A DNA stretch of 64,000 nt from Methylobacterium sp. CB376 (GTDB lineage Bacteria; Pseudomonadota; Alphaproteobacteria; Rhizobiales; Beijerinckiaceae): NCBI RefSeq assembly GCF_029714205.1, contig NZ_CP121648.1:7231501-7295500 (forward strand), written 5' to 3'. How positions within the stretch are numbered: the stretch's first letter is position 1; every line of letters starts with the position of its first letter. Made by a program: the position numbers and the translations under genes. The notes under the pieces were generated by a model. That model made no database searches and had not been told where the DNA came from. It was given only the letters and a program-made list of their open reading frames with translations. This document shows, one piece after another, positions 45,748 through 59,721 of the stretch.

Positions 45748-45845
45748 TTGGGTTTGGACAGGGAGAGATCCCTCCGCCGGGTCCCGGGGCGGCGCCCCGG
45801 GCAGGCGTGCCACTTGCATCCCCCTCTTCGACGACGAGCCCGCCC

Positions 45846-46523
45846 ATGCTTCCCGAAATCCTCACCCAAGGCTACCGCGCCTTCCTGGACGACCGCTTCG
45901 CGCGGGAGCGGGGGCGCTACGAATCCCTCGCGGAGGGCCAGAGCCCCGAGATCATGGTGATCAGCTGCTGCGACAGCCGGGTCTCGCCCGAGGTGGTCTT
46001 CGACGCGCGCCCGGGCGAGCTGTTCGTGGTGCGCAACGTCGCCAACCTCGTGCCGCCCTTCGAGACGGGCGGCGAGTATCACGGCACCTCGGCGGCGCTC
46101 GAATACGCCGTCCAGGCCCTCAAGGTGAAGCACATCGTGGTGCTGGGGCACGCCCGCTGCGGCGGCGTGCGGGCCTTCGCGGACGACGCGGCGCCGCTCT
46201 CGCCGGGCGACTTCATCGGCCGCTGGGTGTCGCTGATCGCCCCGGCCGCCGAGCGGCTCGGTCCCGGCGACGGGGGGGATTACCTGGAGCGGCTCGAATA
46301 CGCCACGGTGGCGAACAGCCTCAAGAACCTGATGACCTTCCCTTGCGTGAAGATCCTGGTCGAGCGGGGACGGCTCCAGCTGCACGGGGCGCATTTCGGC
46401 ATCGCGACCGGCCAGCTGCGGGTGCGCGACCCCGAGACCGGCGCGTTCCGGCTGGCGGTGCCGGAGGCGGAGGTGAGCCCGACGCGGCTGATCCGCTGCC
46501 AGGAGACGGAGACCGGCGCCTGA
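45846..46523 (+). CDS. Beta-class carbonic anhydrase
   Basis: 225-aa zinc enzyme interconverting CO2 and bicarbonate. Zinc ligands are C41 (in SCCDSRV), H102 and C105 (in GHARCGG). The Asp-Arg dyad is D43 and R45. No signal peptide is present, so it acts in the cytoplasm. Length is normal. It follows the NUDIX gene by about 100 bases and could be a separate unit. Confidence 0.96.
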   Translation: MLPEILTQGYRAFLDDRFARERGRYESLAEGQSPEIMVISCCDSRVSPEVVFDARPGELFVVRNVANLVPPFETGGEYHGTSAALEYAVQALKVKHIVVLGHARCGGVRAFADDAAPLSPGDFIGRWVSLIAPAAERLGPGDGGDYLERLEYATVANSLKNLMTFPCVKILVERGRLQLHGAHFGIATGQLRVRDPETGAFRLAVPEAEVSPTRLIRCQETETGA

Positions 46524-46608
46524 GCGCAACGGCTCGCGGGGATCTGGCTGAGGCTCGCGTTCCCGCCTCAATCCTGCCGCCGGACCGGTGATCCCCTCGG
46601 CGGACGAT

Positions 46609-46680
46609 GCTTGGCCGGCGGGGGCTGGCCGGCGGGGGCTGGCCGGCGCGGGCTGGCCGGCGCGGGCTGCCCGGCGGCGG
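46609..46680 (+). repeat. 14-bp tandem repeat in the leader of the FAD/NAD(P) gene
   Basis: GCTGGCCGGCGGGG and GCTGGCCGGCGCGG units occur at 46624, 46638 and 46652, flanked by 15-bp variants at 46609 and 46666. They end 45 bases before the start codon. The unit can form GC-rich hairpins in RNA. Confidence 0.85.
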
Positions 46681-46725
46681 GCCGCTCCCAGGTGTCGCGA
46701 GAGCGTTTCGGCGGAGGACCGAGCG

Positions 46726-48132
46726 ATGCCCCAGCTTCCCGTGGCGGTGATCGGTGCCGGCTTCAGCGGCACCATGGCGGCCCTGCACCTGAGCCGGCTG
46801 CTGCCGCCGGGGCGGCAGGTGCTGCTCTGCGAGCAGTCGGCGGTCTTCGCCCGCGGCCTCGCCTACGCGACGGGCTGTCCGGACCACCTCCTCAACGTCC
46901 GCGCCGCCAACATGAGCGCCTTCCCGGACGCGCCGGAGGATTTCTCGCGCTGGCTCGAACGCTGCGGCCTCGACGACCTCGCCTGCATCCGCGCGACGCC
47001 GGCGGGGGTGTTCGCCGCGCGCGGCCTCTACGGGCGCTACCTGACCGAGCTCCTCGTCGGGGCGCTGACCGGGGAGGCGTCGCCGCGCCTGCTCCTGGAG
47101 AACGACGCGGTAGTCGACCTCGCCCCCGCCCCCGAGGGTTTCCGCCTGACCCTGGCGGCCGGGCGGGTGAGGGCCGTGAGCGGGGTCATCCTCGCCTGCG
47201 GCAAACTCCGCGGCGGCCGCGACTGGACCACGCGCTACCGCCTCGATCCCTGGGACGAGGCTCCCCTCGACGGGCTGCGGGCGGACATGCCGGTGCTCGT
47301 CGTCGGCACCGGGCTCACCATGGTGGACGCGGTGGCGGCGCTCCGGCGGCGCGGCTTCCCCGGGCCGGTCCTCGCCCTCTCCCGCCACGGCTACCTGCCG
47401 CAGGTCCACGCGCCGGCCGCGCCCTGGCCGGCCCCCGCCCTGAGCGAGGCGGAGCGGCTCTCCGCGCGGCTCCTGCTCCGCCGCCTGCGCGCCGAGGCGG
47501 CGCGGGCGGCCGCCGCGGGCAGCGACTGGCGCGGCGTGATCGACGGGCTGCGCGCCGGCAGCGTCGCGCTCTGGCGCGGCCTGCCGGAGGCGGAGCAGCG
47601 GCGCTTCCTGCGCCACCTGCGCAGCGTCTGGGACGTGCATCGCCACCGGATGGCGCCGCCCGCGGCCGAGATCATCGCGCGGGAGCGCGAAGCCGGCGGG
47701 CTGTCGATCCTGCGGGGCCGGGTCGAGGCGGTGGCGGATCAGGCCGGCTTCGCGCTGGTGCGGATTCGGGAGCGGGGCGCGCCGACGCCGCGCGACCTGG
47801 CTGTGCAGCGGATCCTCGACGCGTCGGGCGTCGCCAGCGTGGCGCGCAGCGACGACCCGCTCCTGCGCCGCCTGATGCAGCGCGGCGTCGTCCGGCCCGA
47901 CGCGCACGGCCTCGGCCTCGCCGCCGCGGAGGATCTCGCGCTCATCGGGGCCGACGGCACGGCCGGGCGACCGCTCTGGACCCTGGGACCGCTCCTGCGC
48001 GGCACGCTCTGGGAATGCACCGCCGTGCCCGACATCCGCGGCCAGGCGGCGGCCCTGGCCGCGACCGTGGCGGCGCGGCTCGCGGCCGAGGCCGCGCACG
48101 AAAAACCCCTCGCCCGGGCGGGAGAGGGGTGA
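46726..48132 (+). CDS. FAD/NAD(P)-binding protein
   Basis: 468-aa flavoprotein-like protein. AVIGAGFSGTMAALHLSRL is a dinucleotide-binding motif at the N-terminus. LVVGTGLTMVDAVAALRRRG is the second, NAD(P)-type motif near residue 190. The DHLLNVRAANMSAFP block is typical of the FAD-NAD(P)-binding group related to hydroxylases and lysine N6-monooxygenases. The reaction is unknown. ATG at 46726 has GGAGGACC upstream. It converges with atpC, and its stop codon is inside the hairpin between them. Confidence 0.86.
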   Translation: MPQLPVAVIGAGFSGTMAALHLSRLLPPGRQVLLCEQSAVFARGLAYATGCPDHLLNVRAANMSAFPDAPEDFSRWLERCGLDDLACIRATPAGVFAARGLYGRYLTELLVGALTGEASPRLLLENDAVVDLAPAPEGFRLTLAAGRVRAVSGVILACGKLRGGRDWTTRYRLDPWDEAPLDGLRADMPVLVVGTGLTMVDAVAALRRRGFPGPVLALSRHGYLPQVHAPAAPWPAPALSEAERLSARLLLRRLRAEAARAAAAGSDWRGVIDGLRAGSVALWRGLPEAEQRRFLRHLRSVWDVHRHRMAPPAAEIIAREREAGGLSILRGRVEAVADQAGFALVRIRERGAPTPRDLAVQRILDASGVASVARSDDPLLRRLMQRGVVRPDAHGLGLAAAEDLALIGADGTAGRPLWTLGPLLRGTLWECTAVPDIRGQAAALAATVAARLAAEAAHEKPLARAGEG

Positions 48133-48168
48133 TGCGGGATCCGCGTCGATCAAGCGGATCCCGGATCA
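48130..48168. terminator. Inverted repeat between convergent genes, with both stop codons in the stem
   Basis: TGATGCGGGATCCGC (48130-48144) and GCGGATCCCGGATCA (48154-48168) pair with one mismatch over 15 bp across a nine-base loop. The first triplet is the stop of the FAD/NAD(P) gene, and the last triplet is the stop of atpC on the other strand. It probably terminates transcription from both sides. It is a sister of 24566-24604. Confidence 0.75.
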
Positions 48169-48567
48169 GAACTTCAGCGTCTCCTTCGACTCCCGCAGCT
48201 GCGCGATCTGCATGTCGAAGTCGCGGCGCTTGTCGAGGTCGTCCGTGGCGTCGCGCAGGGTCTCGACGTTGGCGATCTCCGCGTCGATGCTCTCGGGCGT
48301 GAGCTCCTCCACCGGCGTCGCGCGCTCGGCGATCACGATCAGGCCGGTCGCGTTGATCTCCGCGAAGCCCCCGCGCACCAGCACGCGCTTGCCGTGCTGA
48401 GGGCCCTCGGTGATGACCAGCACGCCGGTCTTGAGGGTGGTCAGGACCGGGGCGTGGCCCGGCAGGACGGTCATCTCGCCCTCGGAACCGGGCAGCTGCA
48501 CGGCGTCGACCGCGCCCGAATAGATGACCCGCTCGGGGCCGACGAGATCGAACTGGAAAGTGGCCAT
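48166..48567 (-). CDS. atpC: F1F0 ATP synthase subunit epsilon
   Basis: 133-aa central-stalk subunit that modulates hydrolysis. The beta-sandwich begins TFQFDLVGPERVIYSGAVDA and contains GSEGEMTVLPGHAPVLTTL, the family signature. The C-terminal helical part is present. Last gene of atpHAGDC, about 100 bases after atpD. Confidence 0.96.
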   Translation of the reverse strand: MATFQFDLVGPERVIYSGAVDAVQLPGSEGEMTVLPGHAPVLTTLKTGVLVITEGPQHGKRVLVRGGFAEINATGLIVIAERATPVEELTPESIDAEIANVETLRDATDDLDKRRDFDMQIAQLRESKETLKF

Positions 48568-48667
48568 GGGATGAGGTCAGTTCCGGTTGGGGCGGGCCCG
48601 GGTTTCGGTCGCGGAACGGGGACCGGGCGCGAGCCCGATCCCCGTTCGGTCAGGCGAACCGTGGCGA

Positions 48668-51026
<2,359 letters not shown>

Positions 51027-51053
51027 CGGGGGTCCCTCAGGGCTCGTGCCGGG

Positions 51054-52583
<1,530 letters not shown>

Positions 52584-52644
52584 CGTCGGACCTTCTCTCG
52601 TTCGAGTGTGTGTCAGGGGCGGATCGCGCGGGGGCTCGGTGCCC

Positions 52645-53217
52645 TCAGCGCGCGTCCCGCATCGCGAGGCGGATGCTGTTGAGCCTGGTGCGCAGCGAGG
52701 CGTCGACCATGCGGCTGCCGAGCTTGACCACGATGCCGCCGATCAGGCTCGGGTCGACGCGCAGGTCGAGCTCGACCTCCGCGCGGGCGACGTCGCGCAG
52801 GGAGGCCTTGATCTCCTCCAGCACGGCGTCGGAGGGGGGTTCGGCGAGCCGCACCTCGGCCCGGACGATGCCCTTGGCCTCGCGCACCAGCACCCGGTAG
52901 GCCCGGATCATGTCGGGGAGCACGAACAGCCGGCGGTTGGCGGCCGCGAGGCGGATGAAATTGGCCGCCAGGCCGGTGATGCCGGCGCGGGCCAGCACCG
53001 CCTCGACCGCCTTGACCTGCTCCTCGGTGCTGAAGACGGGGCTGCGCACCAGGCGCTGCAGGTCGGCGCTCTCGCGCAGCAGCGCGTCGAACCGGTCGAG
53101 CCCCTCGGTGACTGCGTCCACGGCGCGCTCGTCGCGCGCCAGTTCGAACAGGGCCGAGGCGTAGCGCCCCGCGACGCCGCCCAGGGTGGAACCCGATTCC
53201 GATCCGTTCTGAGCCAC
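52645..53217 (-). CDS. atpH: F1F0 ATP synthase subunit delta
   Basis: 190-aa peripheral-stalk subunit linking F1 to the b subunits. [16 protein letters not shown] is the N-terminal domain start, and [22 protein letters not shown] is the C-terminal signature. It is the first gene of the operon; F0 genes are not here, as in other alphaproteobacteria where they form a separate cluster. The promoter should lie in 53218-53440, which otherwise appears empty. Confidence 0.96.
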   Translation of the reverse strand: MAQNGSESGSTLGGVAGRYASALFELARDERAVDAVTEGLDRFDALLRESADLQRLVRSPVFSTEEQVKAVEAVLARAGITGLAANFIRLAAANRRLFVLPDMIRAYRVLVREAKGIVRAEVRLAEPPSDAVLEEIKASLRDVARAEVELDLRVDPSLIGGIVVKLGSRMVDASLRTRLNSIRLAMRDAR

Positions 53218-53440
53218 CAGCGCTCTCTCTCTACCTGGGCCGCCGGGTCCCGCTTCCGCCCCTCGCCGGCTCGGCGGCGCGGCCCGTCGATGATGGGAAG
53301 GCGCCGGACCGGAAGCCCCCCTCCCCGGCGCGGCGCGGGCCTAGCATGGGTTCACGGGGGGCGCAAGGCGACGCCTGGGGCCGGGCCGGGGCGCTTCCGG
53401 CAACCGGTTCAGCGGGTTGGAGAGGGCCGGCCGGGGGCGC

Positions 53441-54148
53441 TCAGCCGGGACTTTCCGTGTTGCACACAACGGTGTCGCAGGTCTCGACGCTGGCCAGGAT
53501 GCGGGCGAGGGTCCGCCCGCCGGGATGGCCGAGGAGCGCGGTCGTCCCCACCACGTAGGACGGGGTAGCCGAAAGGCCAAGGTCGGCGGCCAGCCGCATC
53601 TGGGTCGCGAGCGCCCGCCCGACCAGGGTCGAATCGGCCTCTTCCGCCAGGGCGGCGCGGTCGTGGCCGAGCGCGCGGGCGGCGTTGAGGGAGGCCGGCC
53701 CGTCGATCGCGCCGGGGCGGCCGAGGAGGTCCCGGTAGAGGGCGAAGGACGCGGCCGGGCCGGCCCGCCGCTGCAGGGCGAGCGCGACCTTGGCGGCCTG
53801 CGCCGAGCGCGGCGACAGGATCGGGTTCTGGACGAGGCCGATCCGCAGGGTCGGGCGGGCCCGGAGCAGGGAGTCGAGGTCGCGGGAGGCCGCCCGGCAC
53901 CAGGGGCAGTTGAAGTCGAAGAACTCGTAGAGGGTGATGTCGGGCGTCGCGCTGCCGGCCAGCACGATCCCGGGCAGGGCCTCGATCTCGGAGACGAGTT
54001 CCCCGGGCAGGCGGCGGTTGGCGACCGGGCGCCCGTCATCCCCGGTGAGCGGGTACCATTGGCCCTCGCCGGCGGGGTCCTCCTGCGCCCGGGCCGGGGC
54101 GGCGGAGGCGGCGAGCGCGGCGAGGAAGGAGCGGCGGGAGAGACGCAT
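53441..54148 (-). CDS. DsbA family thioredoxin-fold protein with Tat-like signal
   Basis: 235 aa. The N-terminus MRLSRRSFLAALAASAAPARA has a twin-arginine export motif. The redox site is C81-P-W-C84 in FDFNCPWCRAA. The cis-Pro loop is SATPSYVVG. Two further cysteines, C224 and C229, are near the C-terminus. It is probably a periplasmic thiol oxidoreductase or disulfide isomerase. The start is at 54146-54148; a much longer open frame reading on through 57370 is an accidental extension. Confidence 0.88.
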   Translation of the reverse strand: MRLSRRSFLAALAASAAPARAQEDPAGEGQWYPLTGDDGRPVANRRLPGELVSEIEALPGIVLAGSATPDITLYEFFDFNCPWCRAASRDLDSLLRARPTLRIGLVQNPILSPRSAQAAKVALALQRRAGPAASFALYRDLLGRPGAIDGPASLNAARALGHDRAALAEEADSTLVGRALATQMRLAADLGLSATPSYVVGTTALLGHPGGRTLARILASVETCDTVVCNTESPG

Positions 54149-54255
54149 CGGGGGAACCGGTTCGGACCAGGACGGCAGGGGTGCCGCCCCAGCTTGGCCG
54201 AAACAAGGCGCCGCGCGCCCGTCCCGGAGGGCTCCCTGCGGCTCCCGGCCCCGGA

Positions 54256-54882
54256 TCAGGTGAAGCCCGGCGGGCGCTCCCCCACCGCCCAGGCCAGGGC
54301 CTGTTCGAGCCTGTCGTTGCCCCAGAACAGCTCGCCGTCCTCGGTGAGGAAGGTGGGCGCGCCGAAGATGCCGCGCGACTTCGCCTCCTCGCCGATGACG
54401 CGCAGCCGGCTCTTGTTCGGCTCGGCGGTCGCCGCCTTGACGATGCCCGGGCCGTCGAGGGAGAGGCCGTTCAGCAGGGCCGAGATGCTGCCGGGCTCGG
54501 CGATCGACTGGCCTCGGGCGAATTCTGCCTCGAAGACGGCGCGGGTGAAGGCGCCGATCCAGGGCTCCTCGGCCCCGTAGGTCGCCACCCGCGCCGCCGC
54601 GAGGCTGTTCTGCGGGAACTCGGCGGGCCGCCGGATCGGCGGCAGGCCGAGCCGCGCCGCCTCGCGGGCGAGGTCGCGCCACATGGCGCGGCCCTTGGCC
54701 GGGTAGAGGTTGAAGGGCGAGGTGGACCAGCCCTGGCCGGCGAAGAGCGGCCCGAGCAGGAAGGGCCGCCAGCGCAGGGAGACCCCCGCCGCCTCCGCCA
54801 GCGCCTCGATCCGCATCGCCGCGAGGTAGGAGTAGGTCGACGCGAATTCGAACCAGAATTCGAGGGTGGGCCGGCGCGCCAT
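54256..54882 (-). CDS. 2-hydroxychromene-2-carboxylate isomerase family (DsbA/GST-kappa fold)
   Basis: 208 aa. The start [20 protein letters not shown] contains the active-site serine region of the family. [11 protein letters not shown] and [22 protein letters not shown] are conserved blocks. Members isomerise aromatic intermediates with glutathione, or act as kappa-class GSTs; in this context the substrate is unknown. ATG at 54880-54882 has AGGAGGAG seven bases upstream. It lies about 110 bases upstream of the DsbA gene on the same strand. Confidence 0.9.
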   Translation of the reverse strand: MARRPTLEFWFEFASTYSYLAAMRIEALAEAAGVSLRWRPFLLGPLFAGQGWSTSPFNLYPAKGRAMWRDLAREAARLGLPPIRRPAEFPQNSLAAARVATYGAEEPWIGAFTRAVFEAEFARGQSIAEPGSISALLNGLSLDGPGIVKAATAEPNKSRLRVIGEEAKSRGIFGAPTFLTEDGELFWGNDRLEQALAWAVGERPPGFT

Positions 54883-54941
54883 CAAGGCTCCTCCTGCGCA
54901 TCATCCAGGCAGCTTCGCTCCGCCCCCGCCCTGCCACAAGC

Positions 54942-54989
54942 GCCAAGGCCGAAGCCAAGGCCGAAGCCAAGGCCGCAGCCGAGGCCGAT
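54942..54989. repeat. 12-bp tandem repeat upstream of argG
   Basis: GCCAAGGCCGAA occurs at 54942 and 54954, then GCCAAGGCCGCA and GCCGAGGCCGAT. It lies in the divergent region between the HCCA isomerase-like gene and argG, about 120 bases before argG. Confidence 0.85.
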
Positions 54990-55105
54990 GCCGGGCGGGG
55001 AGCGCCGCGCGGGGAAAGCGCCGGGGCGCCGCCGCGGTTGCACGCGGGCGGGCGCGGCTGATAGAGCCGCGCGTCCCTTCCTGCCGGCAGCCGAGGCCCG
55101 TTCCC

Positions 55106-56347
<1,242 letters not shown>

Positions 56348-56370
56348 GAGGGCGGGGCGCCCCCACCCCC

Positions 56371-57370
56371 TCACTTGATCCCGAGCGCCTCCGGGTCGCG
56401 CGACACGAACAGCACCCGCAGGTCCTCGTCCGGCACGTAGTCGCGGGCCTCCCACCGGAAGGTGGTGGGGCCGGTCTTCGTCACGCCGCTCCGGCAGAAG
56501 CTCACCAGCGTGTCGGGGCGGCCCTTGTCGATGGTCAGGGTGAAGCGGCCGATGCGGCCGGCCCAGTTCCGCGCCGTGGTCACGATGTAGGGGACCACCG
56601 CCGACGAGACGACGCCGCCCGAATTCCTTGCCCTGCCCGATCAGGCGCCGGATCCCGCCGAGCCCCGCCTCGTCGAGGCAGTAGCGGGTTCGGTACTCCC
56701 GGCGCGACGCCTCTTTGGCGTCGAGGAGGTAGGTCCCCTTCACGGGCACGTAGGCGTGCGACACGGCGACGTCCCGGCCCGGAGGAAAGGTCTGCTCCCA
56801 GTGGAACTTGGCCTCAAGCCGCCACTGCCCCCATTCGGGGCCGTCCTCGGCCGGCAGCAGGCCCTCCGCGGCGAGGCGCCGGCGCGCCTCGGGCGAGAGC
56901 GCCTTGACGGCCTTCTCCAGGTCGGCCCGGCGCAGCGGGTTGAGGGGCAGGCCGTGGCGCCTGAGGAGGTCGGTGACCTCGCGCGCGCCGAGATAGGCCC
57001 GCTCCTCCAGGGCCGGACGGATCGCCGCCCCGTCCACCGTCACGGTGAAGCCGACGAAATTCGCCCGGTCCTCGAAGGGCAGCGAGAGCGGCGAGGAGCT
57101 CAGCGCCGCCCCGTCGACCGAGGGGAGCGGGAAGGCGACCCGGAGCCGGCGCGGCGCCTCGCCCGTGTTGCGGAACACGTAGTCGACCGCGATGCGGTCG
57201 AGGCCGAGGCGCAGGTCCTCGCTCAGGAGCGCGACCGCCGGATCCTTGACGAGGGCGAGGCCGCCCGCGTCGAGTTCCGCCGCGCTGTCGTTGGCCCGGG
57301 CCGGCGCCCCGGCCAGACCCAGGAGCGCGAGGGCGATCCCGCCGCACGCCCGCAACCGACCGATCCGCAT
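56371..57370 (-). pseudogene. DUF4424 family gene disrupted by a single-base insertion
   Basis: The 5' part (57370 to about 56620) encodes a signal peptide (ending GAPARA) and the DUF4424 body to GGIRRLIGQGKEFG. The 3' part (56598-56371), in another frame, encodes the end, PYIVTTARNWAGRIGRFTLT and the rest of the family's conserved C-terminus. Removing one C from the CCC run at 56618-56620 joins the two as KEFGGVVSSAVVPYIV without a gap. So the gene is otherwise intact. It may be a recent mutation, a sequencing error or a slippage site. Function of DUF4424 is unknown; the signal peptide points to the periplasm. Confidence 0.8.
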
Positions 57371-57448
57371 CCAGCCCCCCGCTTGCCCGAGCCCGGGAGG
57401 CCGTATCGCGAAAACCCGCCGTAAGGGAAGGCCCTCCGGCGTCCCGGC

Positions 57449-57790
57449 TCAGTGCTCGGCCTCGTCGTCGATGTCGATGAGGAACAGGATGTCGACGTCG
57501 TCCGGCTCCTCCTCGTCGGACGTGCCCGACGCCGCGGTCGCGCCCGAATCGTCCGGCTCCTCGTCGAACTCCTCGTCCTCCTCCATCGCCTCGTCGAAGG
57601 TGTCGACCTCGTCCTCGGTCGAGGGACGCAGCTTGAGCGCGGAATCCTCGCCCGACCAGAGCGGGCGCCCCTCGGTGGTCATGGTGCGCAGGTCGTCCTT
57701 GAACCCCTCCACGTCGAGGAGCTCGCGGGCCTGGGTCTCGGTGGCCCGGATGACGGCGACCGGGGTTCCGTTGATTTCGAGTGTGAACAT
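57449..57790 (-). CDS. Small acidic protein of unknown function
   Basis: 113 aa. The N-terminal half (MFTLEINGTPVAVIRATETQ and on to residue 55) looks folded; the C-terminal half is a strongly acidic tail with long Asp/Glu runs. There is no signal peptide. The charge suggests interaction with a basic partner or a calcium/DNA mimic role, but there is no direct evidence. Upstream of mtgA there is a separate short gap; it is probably its own unit. Confidence 0.72.
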   Translation of the reverse strand: MFTLEINGTPVAVIRATETQARELLDVEGFKDDLRTMTTEGRPLWSGEDSALKLRPSTEDEVDTFDEAMEEDEEFDEEPDDSGATAASGTSDEEEPDDVDILFLIDIDDEAEH

Positions 57791-57874
57791 GCTGCCTCCT
57801 GCGCGGCCAGGCCCGCTCTCTACGCGGGGAATGGACGGCGCGCCACCCGCGTTCCCGGGCGTCGCGCCGCAGCG

Positions 57875-58645
57875 TCAGGGCCGGACGCAGGCGGCGAGCG
57901 AGCCGATGCGCGCCAGGCGCGCCTGCAGGCGCCCGGCGAGCGCCCTCAAGCCCCGCGACGGGTGGGCCGGGCTGCGGGCCGCCGGGTTGGGCAGGGCGAC
58001 GACGAGGAGCGCCGCCTCGCTCCGGGTGAGGTCGCGGGCGCCCTTGCCGAACCAGTGACGGGCGGCGGCCTCCGCGCCGTAGATGCCGTCCCCCCACTCG
58101 GCCACGTTGAGGTAGATCTCCATCGTCCGCCGCTTGCCCCAGACCAGGTCCGCCAGCAGCGCGAGGGGGATCTCCATCGCCTTGCGCAGGTAGGAGCGGC
58201 CGGGCCACAGGAAAACGTTCTTGACCGTCTGCATGGTGACCGTGGAGGCGCCGCGGCTCGGCCCGTCCTCGTCGCTCACCACCTCGCCGAGCGCCTCCCA
58301 GTCGACGCCCCGGTGCAGGCAGAAGCGCTGGTCCTCGGAGGCGATCACCGCCTGGACCAGGACCGGGGCGATGCCGGCGAGCGGGACGCGGTCCCGCTCG
58401 ACCGGCCGGCCGGTCAGCCAGCGGCCGAGCATGAGGGTTGAGGGCGGATCGACCGCGCGATAGACGAGCGCGAGGCACAGGACGAGGATCACCGCGGTGA
58501 AAGGCAGCAGCACGAGCAGGCGCAGCGCGCGGGCGAACCGGCGCGCGGGCGCCGCGGCGGACCGGCCCGCCTCCTGCCCCGTGATCGCGCCGCGCGGCTC
58601 CTGAATCCCGTCCTCCCCCGCTTCCTCGACCGAGGCTTTCCCCAT
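57875..58645 (-). CDS. mtgA: Monofunctional biosynthetic peptidoglycan transglycosylase
   Basis: 256-aa inner-membrane GT51 enzyme polymerising lipid II. One membrane helix at about residues 40-60 (LLVLLPFTAVILVLCLALV) precedes the catalytic domain with EDQRFCLHRGVDW (catalytic Glu), GASTVTMQ and KRRTMEIYLN, then GIYGAEAAARHWFGK. ATG at 58643-58645 is chosen, and it overlaps the start codon of the divergent polyprenyl synthase gene. Confidence 0.94.
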   Translation of the reverse strand: MGKASVEEAGEDGIQEPRGAITGQEAGRSAAAPARRFARALRLLVLLPFTAVILVLCLALVYRAVDPPSTLMLGRWLTGRPVERDRVPLAGIAPVLVQAVIASEDQRFCLHRGVDWEALGEVVSDEDGPSRGASTVTMQTVKNVFLWPGRSYLRKAMEIPLALLADLVWGKRRTMEIYLNVAEWGDGIYGAEAAARHWFGKGARDLTRSEAALLVVALPNPAARSPAHPSRGLRALAGRLQARLARIGSLAACVRP

Positions 58646-59654
58646 GACGTCACCGCAGGCCGGCCCGGCCGAGACACGCAAGCCCGCCGCGGCTTCCCCC
58701 GGTCCTTCGCACGGAACGGCCGGCGGCTTCTATCCGGAGGGCGCCGATTTCCCCGCCCGGCTCACAGCGGTCGCGGAGGCGGTGGAGGTCTTTCTCGACG
58801 AGCGCCTCGGCGACGCGACCGGCCCGGGCGAGATCACCCGGCCCCCGCGCCTGATGCAGGCGATGCGCCACGCGGTGCTCGGCGGCGGCAAGCGCCTGCG
58901 CCCCTTCCTGACCATCGAGACCGCCCGTCTCCTCGGCGGCCCCTATCCGGGAGCGCTGGCCGCGGGCGGGGGCATCGAACTCGTCCACTGCTACTCGCTG
59001 GTCCACGACGACCTGCCGGCCATGGACGACGACGACCTGCGCCGCGGCAAGCCCACCGTCCACAAGGCCTTCGACGAGGCGACGGCGATCCTGGCGGGCG
59101 ACGCGCTGCTGACGCTCGCCTTCGAACTCTTGGCCGACCCGGCCTGGCAACCCGACGCGGGCATCCGGGCCGACCTCGTGCTCGGGCTCGCCCGGGCGGC
59201 CGGTCTCGGCGGGATGGTCGGCGGCCAGCTCCTCGACCTCGGCGCCGAGGGCCGCTTCGGCGAGGCGGCGCTCGACGTCGACGCGACCCTGCAGCTCCAG
59301 GCGATGAAGACCGGCGCGCTCCTCGCCGTCTCGGTCGAGGCCGGGGCGATCGTCGGTGGCGCCGACGCGGAGCAGCGCGCCGCCCTCCTCGCCTACGGCC
59401 GCGCCCTCGGCCAGGCCTTCCAGGTCGCCGACGACATCCTCGACCGCGAGGCCTCCGCCGAGGCGATGGGCAAGCGCACCGGCAAGGACGCGGCGGCCGG
59501 CAAGGCGACCCTGGTCGATCGCCTCGGCCTCGACGGCGCCCGCGCCGAGTGCGAGCGCCTCGTCGGCGTCTGCGAGGCCGCCCTGCGCCCCTGGGGCGAG
59601 GCCGCCGCGACGCTGCGCGAGGCGGCCCGCTTCACGGTCGCGCGCAAGACCTGA
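58644..59654 (+). CDS. Polyprenyl (farnesyl/geranylgeranyl) diphosphate synthase
   Basis: 336-aa trans-isoprenyl diphosphate synthase. The first aspartate motif is [18 protein letters not shown] and the second is [18 protein letters not shown] is the substrate-binding block. The type of first motif, with the two-residue insertion, fits bacterial farnesyl diphosphate synthase (IspA-like), but chain length cannot be fixed. The first 35 residues are a low-complexity extension, so the true start could be later. Its ATG shares CATG with the mtgA start. Confidence 0.92.
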   Translation: MTSPQAGPAETRKPAAASPGPSHGTAGGFYPEGADFPARLTAVAEAVEVFLDERLGDATGPGEITRPPRLMQAMRHAVLGGGKRLRPFLTIETARLLGGPYPGALAAGGGIELVHCYSLVHDDLPAMDDDDLRRGKPTVHKAFDEATAILAGDALLTLAFELLADPAWQPDAGIRADLVLGLARAAGLGGMVGGQLLDLGAEGRFGEAALDVDATLQLQAMKTGALLAVSVEAGAIVGGADAEQRAALLAYGRALGQAFQVADDILDREASAEAMGKRTGKDAAAGKATLVDRLGLDGARAECERLVGVCEAALRPWGEAAATLREAARFTVARKT

Positions 59655-59668
59655 GCGGGCGCGGCGCG

Positions 59669-59700
59669 CCCCTCGTCCCCTCGTCCCCTCGTCCCCTCGT
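59669..59700 (+). repeat. Four 8-bp tandem repeats before leuB
   Basis: CCCCTCGT is repeated four times without mismatch, followed by CCCCTCCCC, in the 67-base gap between the polyprenyl synthase and leuB. The last unit ends 21 bases before the leuB start. Confidence 0.9.
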
Positions 59701-59721
59701 CCCCTCCCCGGAACCCATCCC

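Noticed and set aside
56371..57370. Programmed frameshift in DUF4424
   Set aside because: The site is a plain three-base run without a slippery heptamer or clear stimulatory structure; a mutation or sequencing error is simpler.
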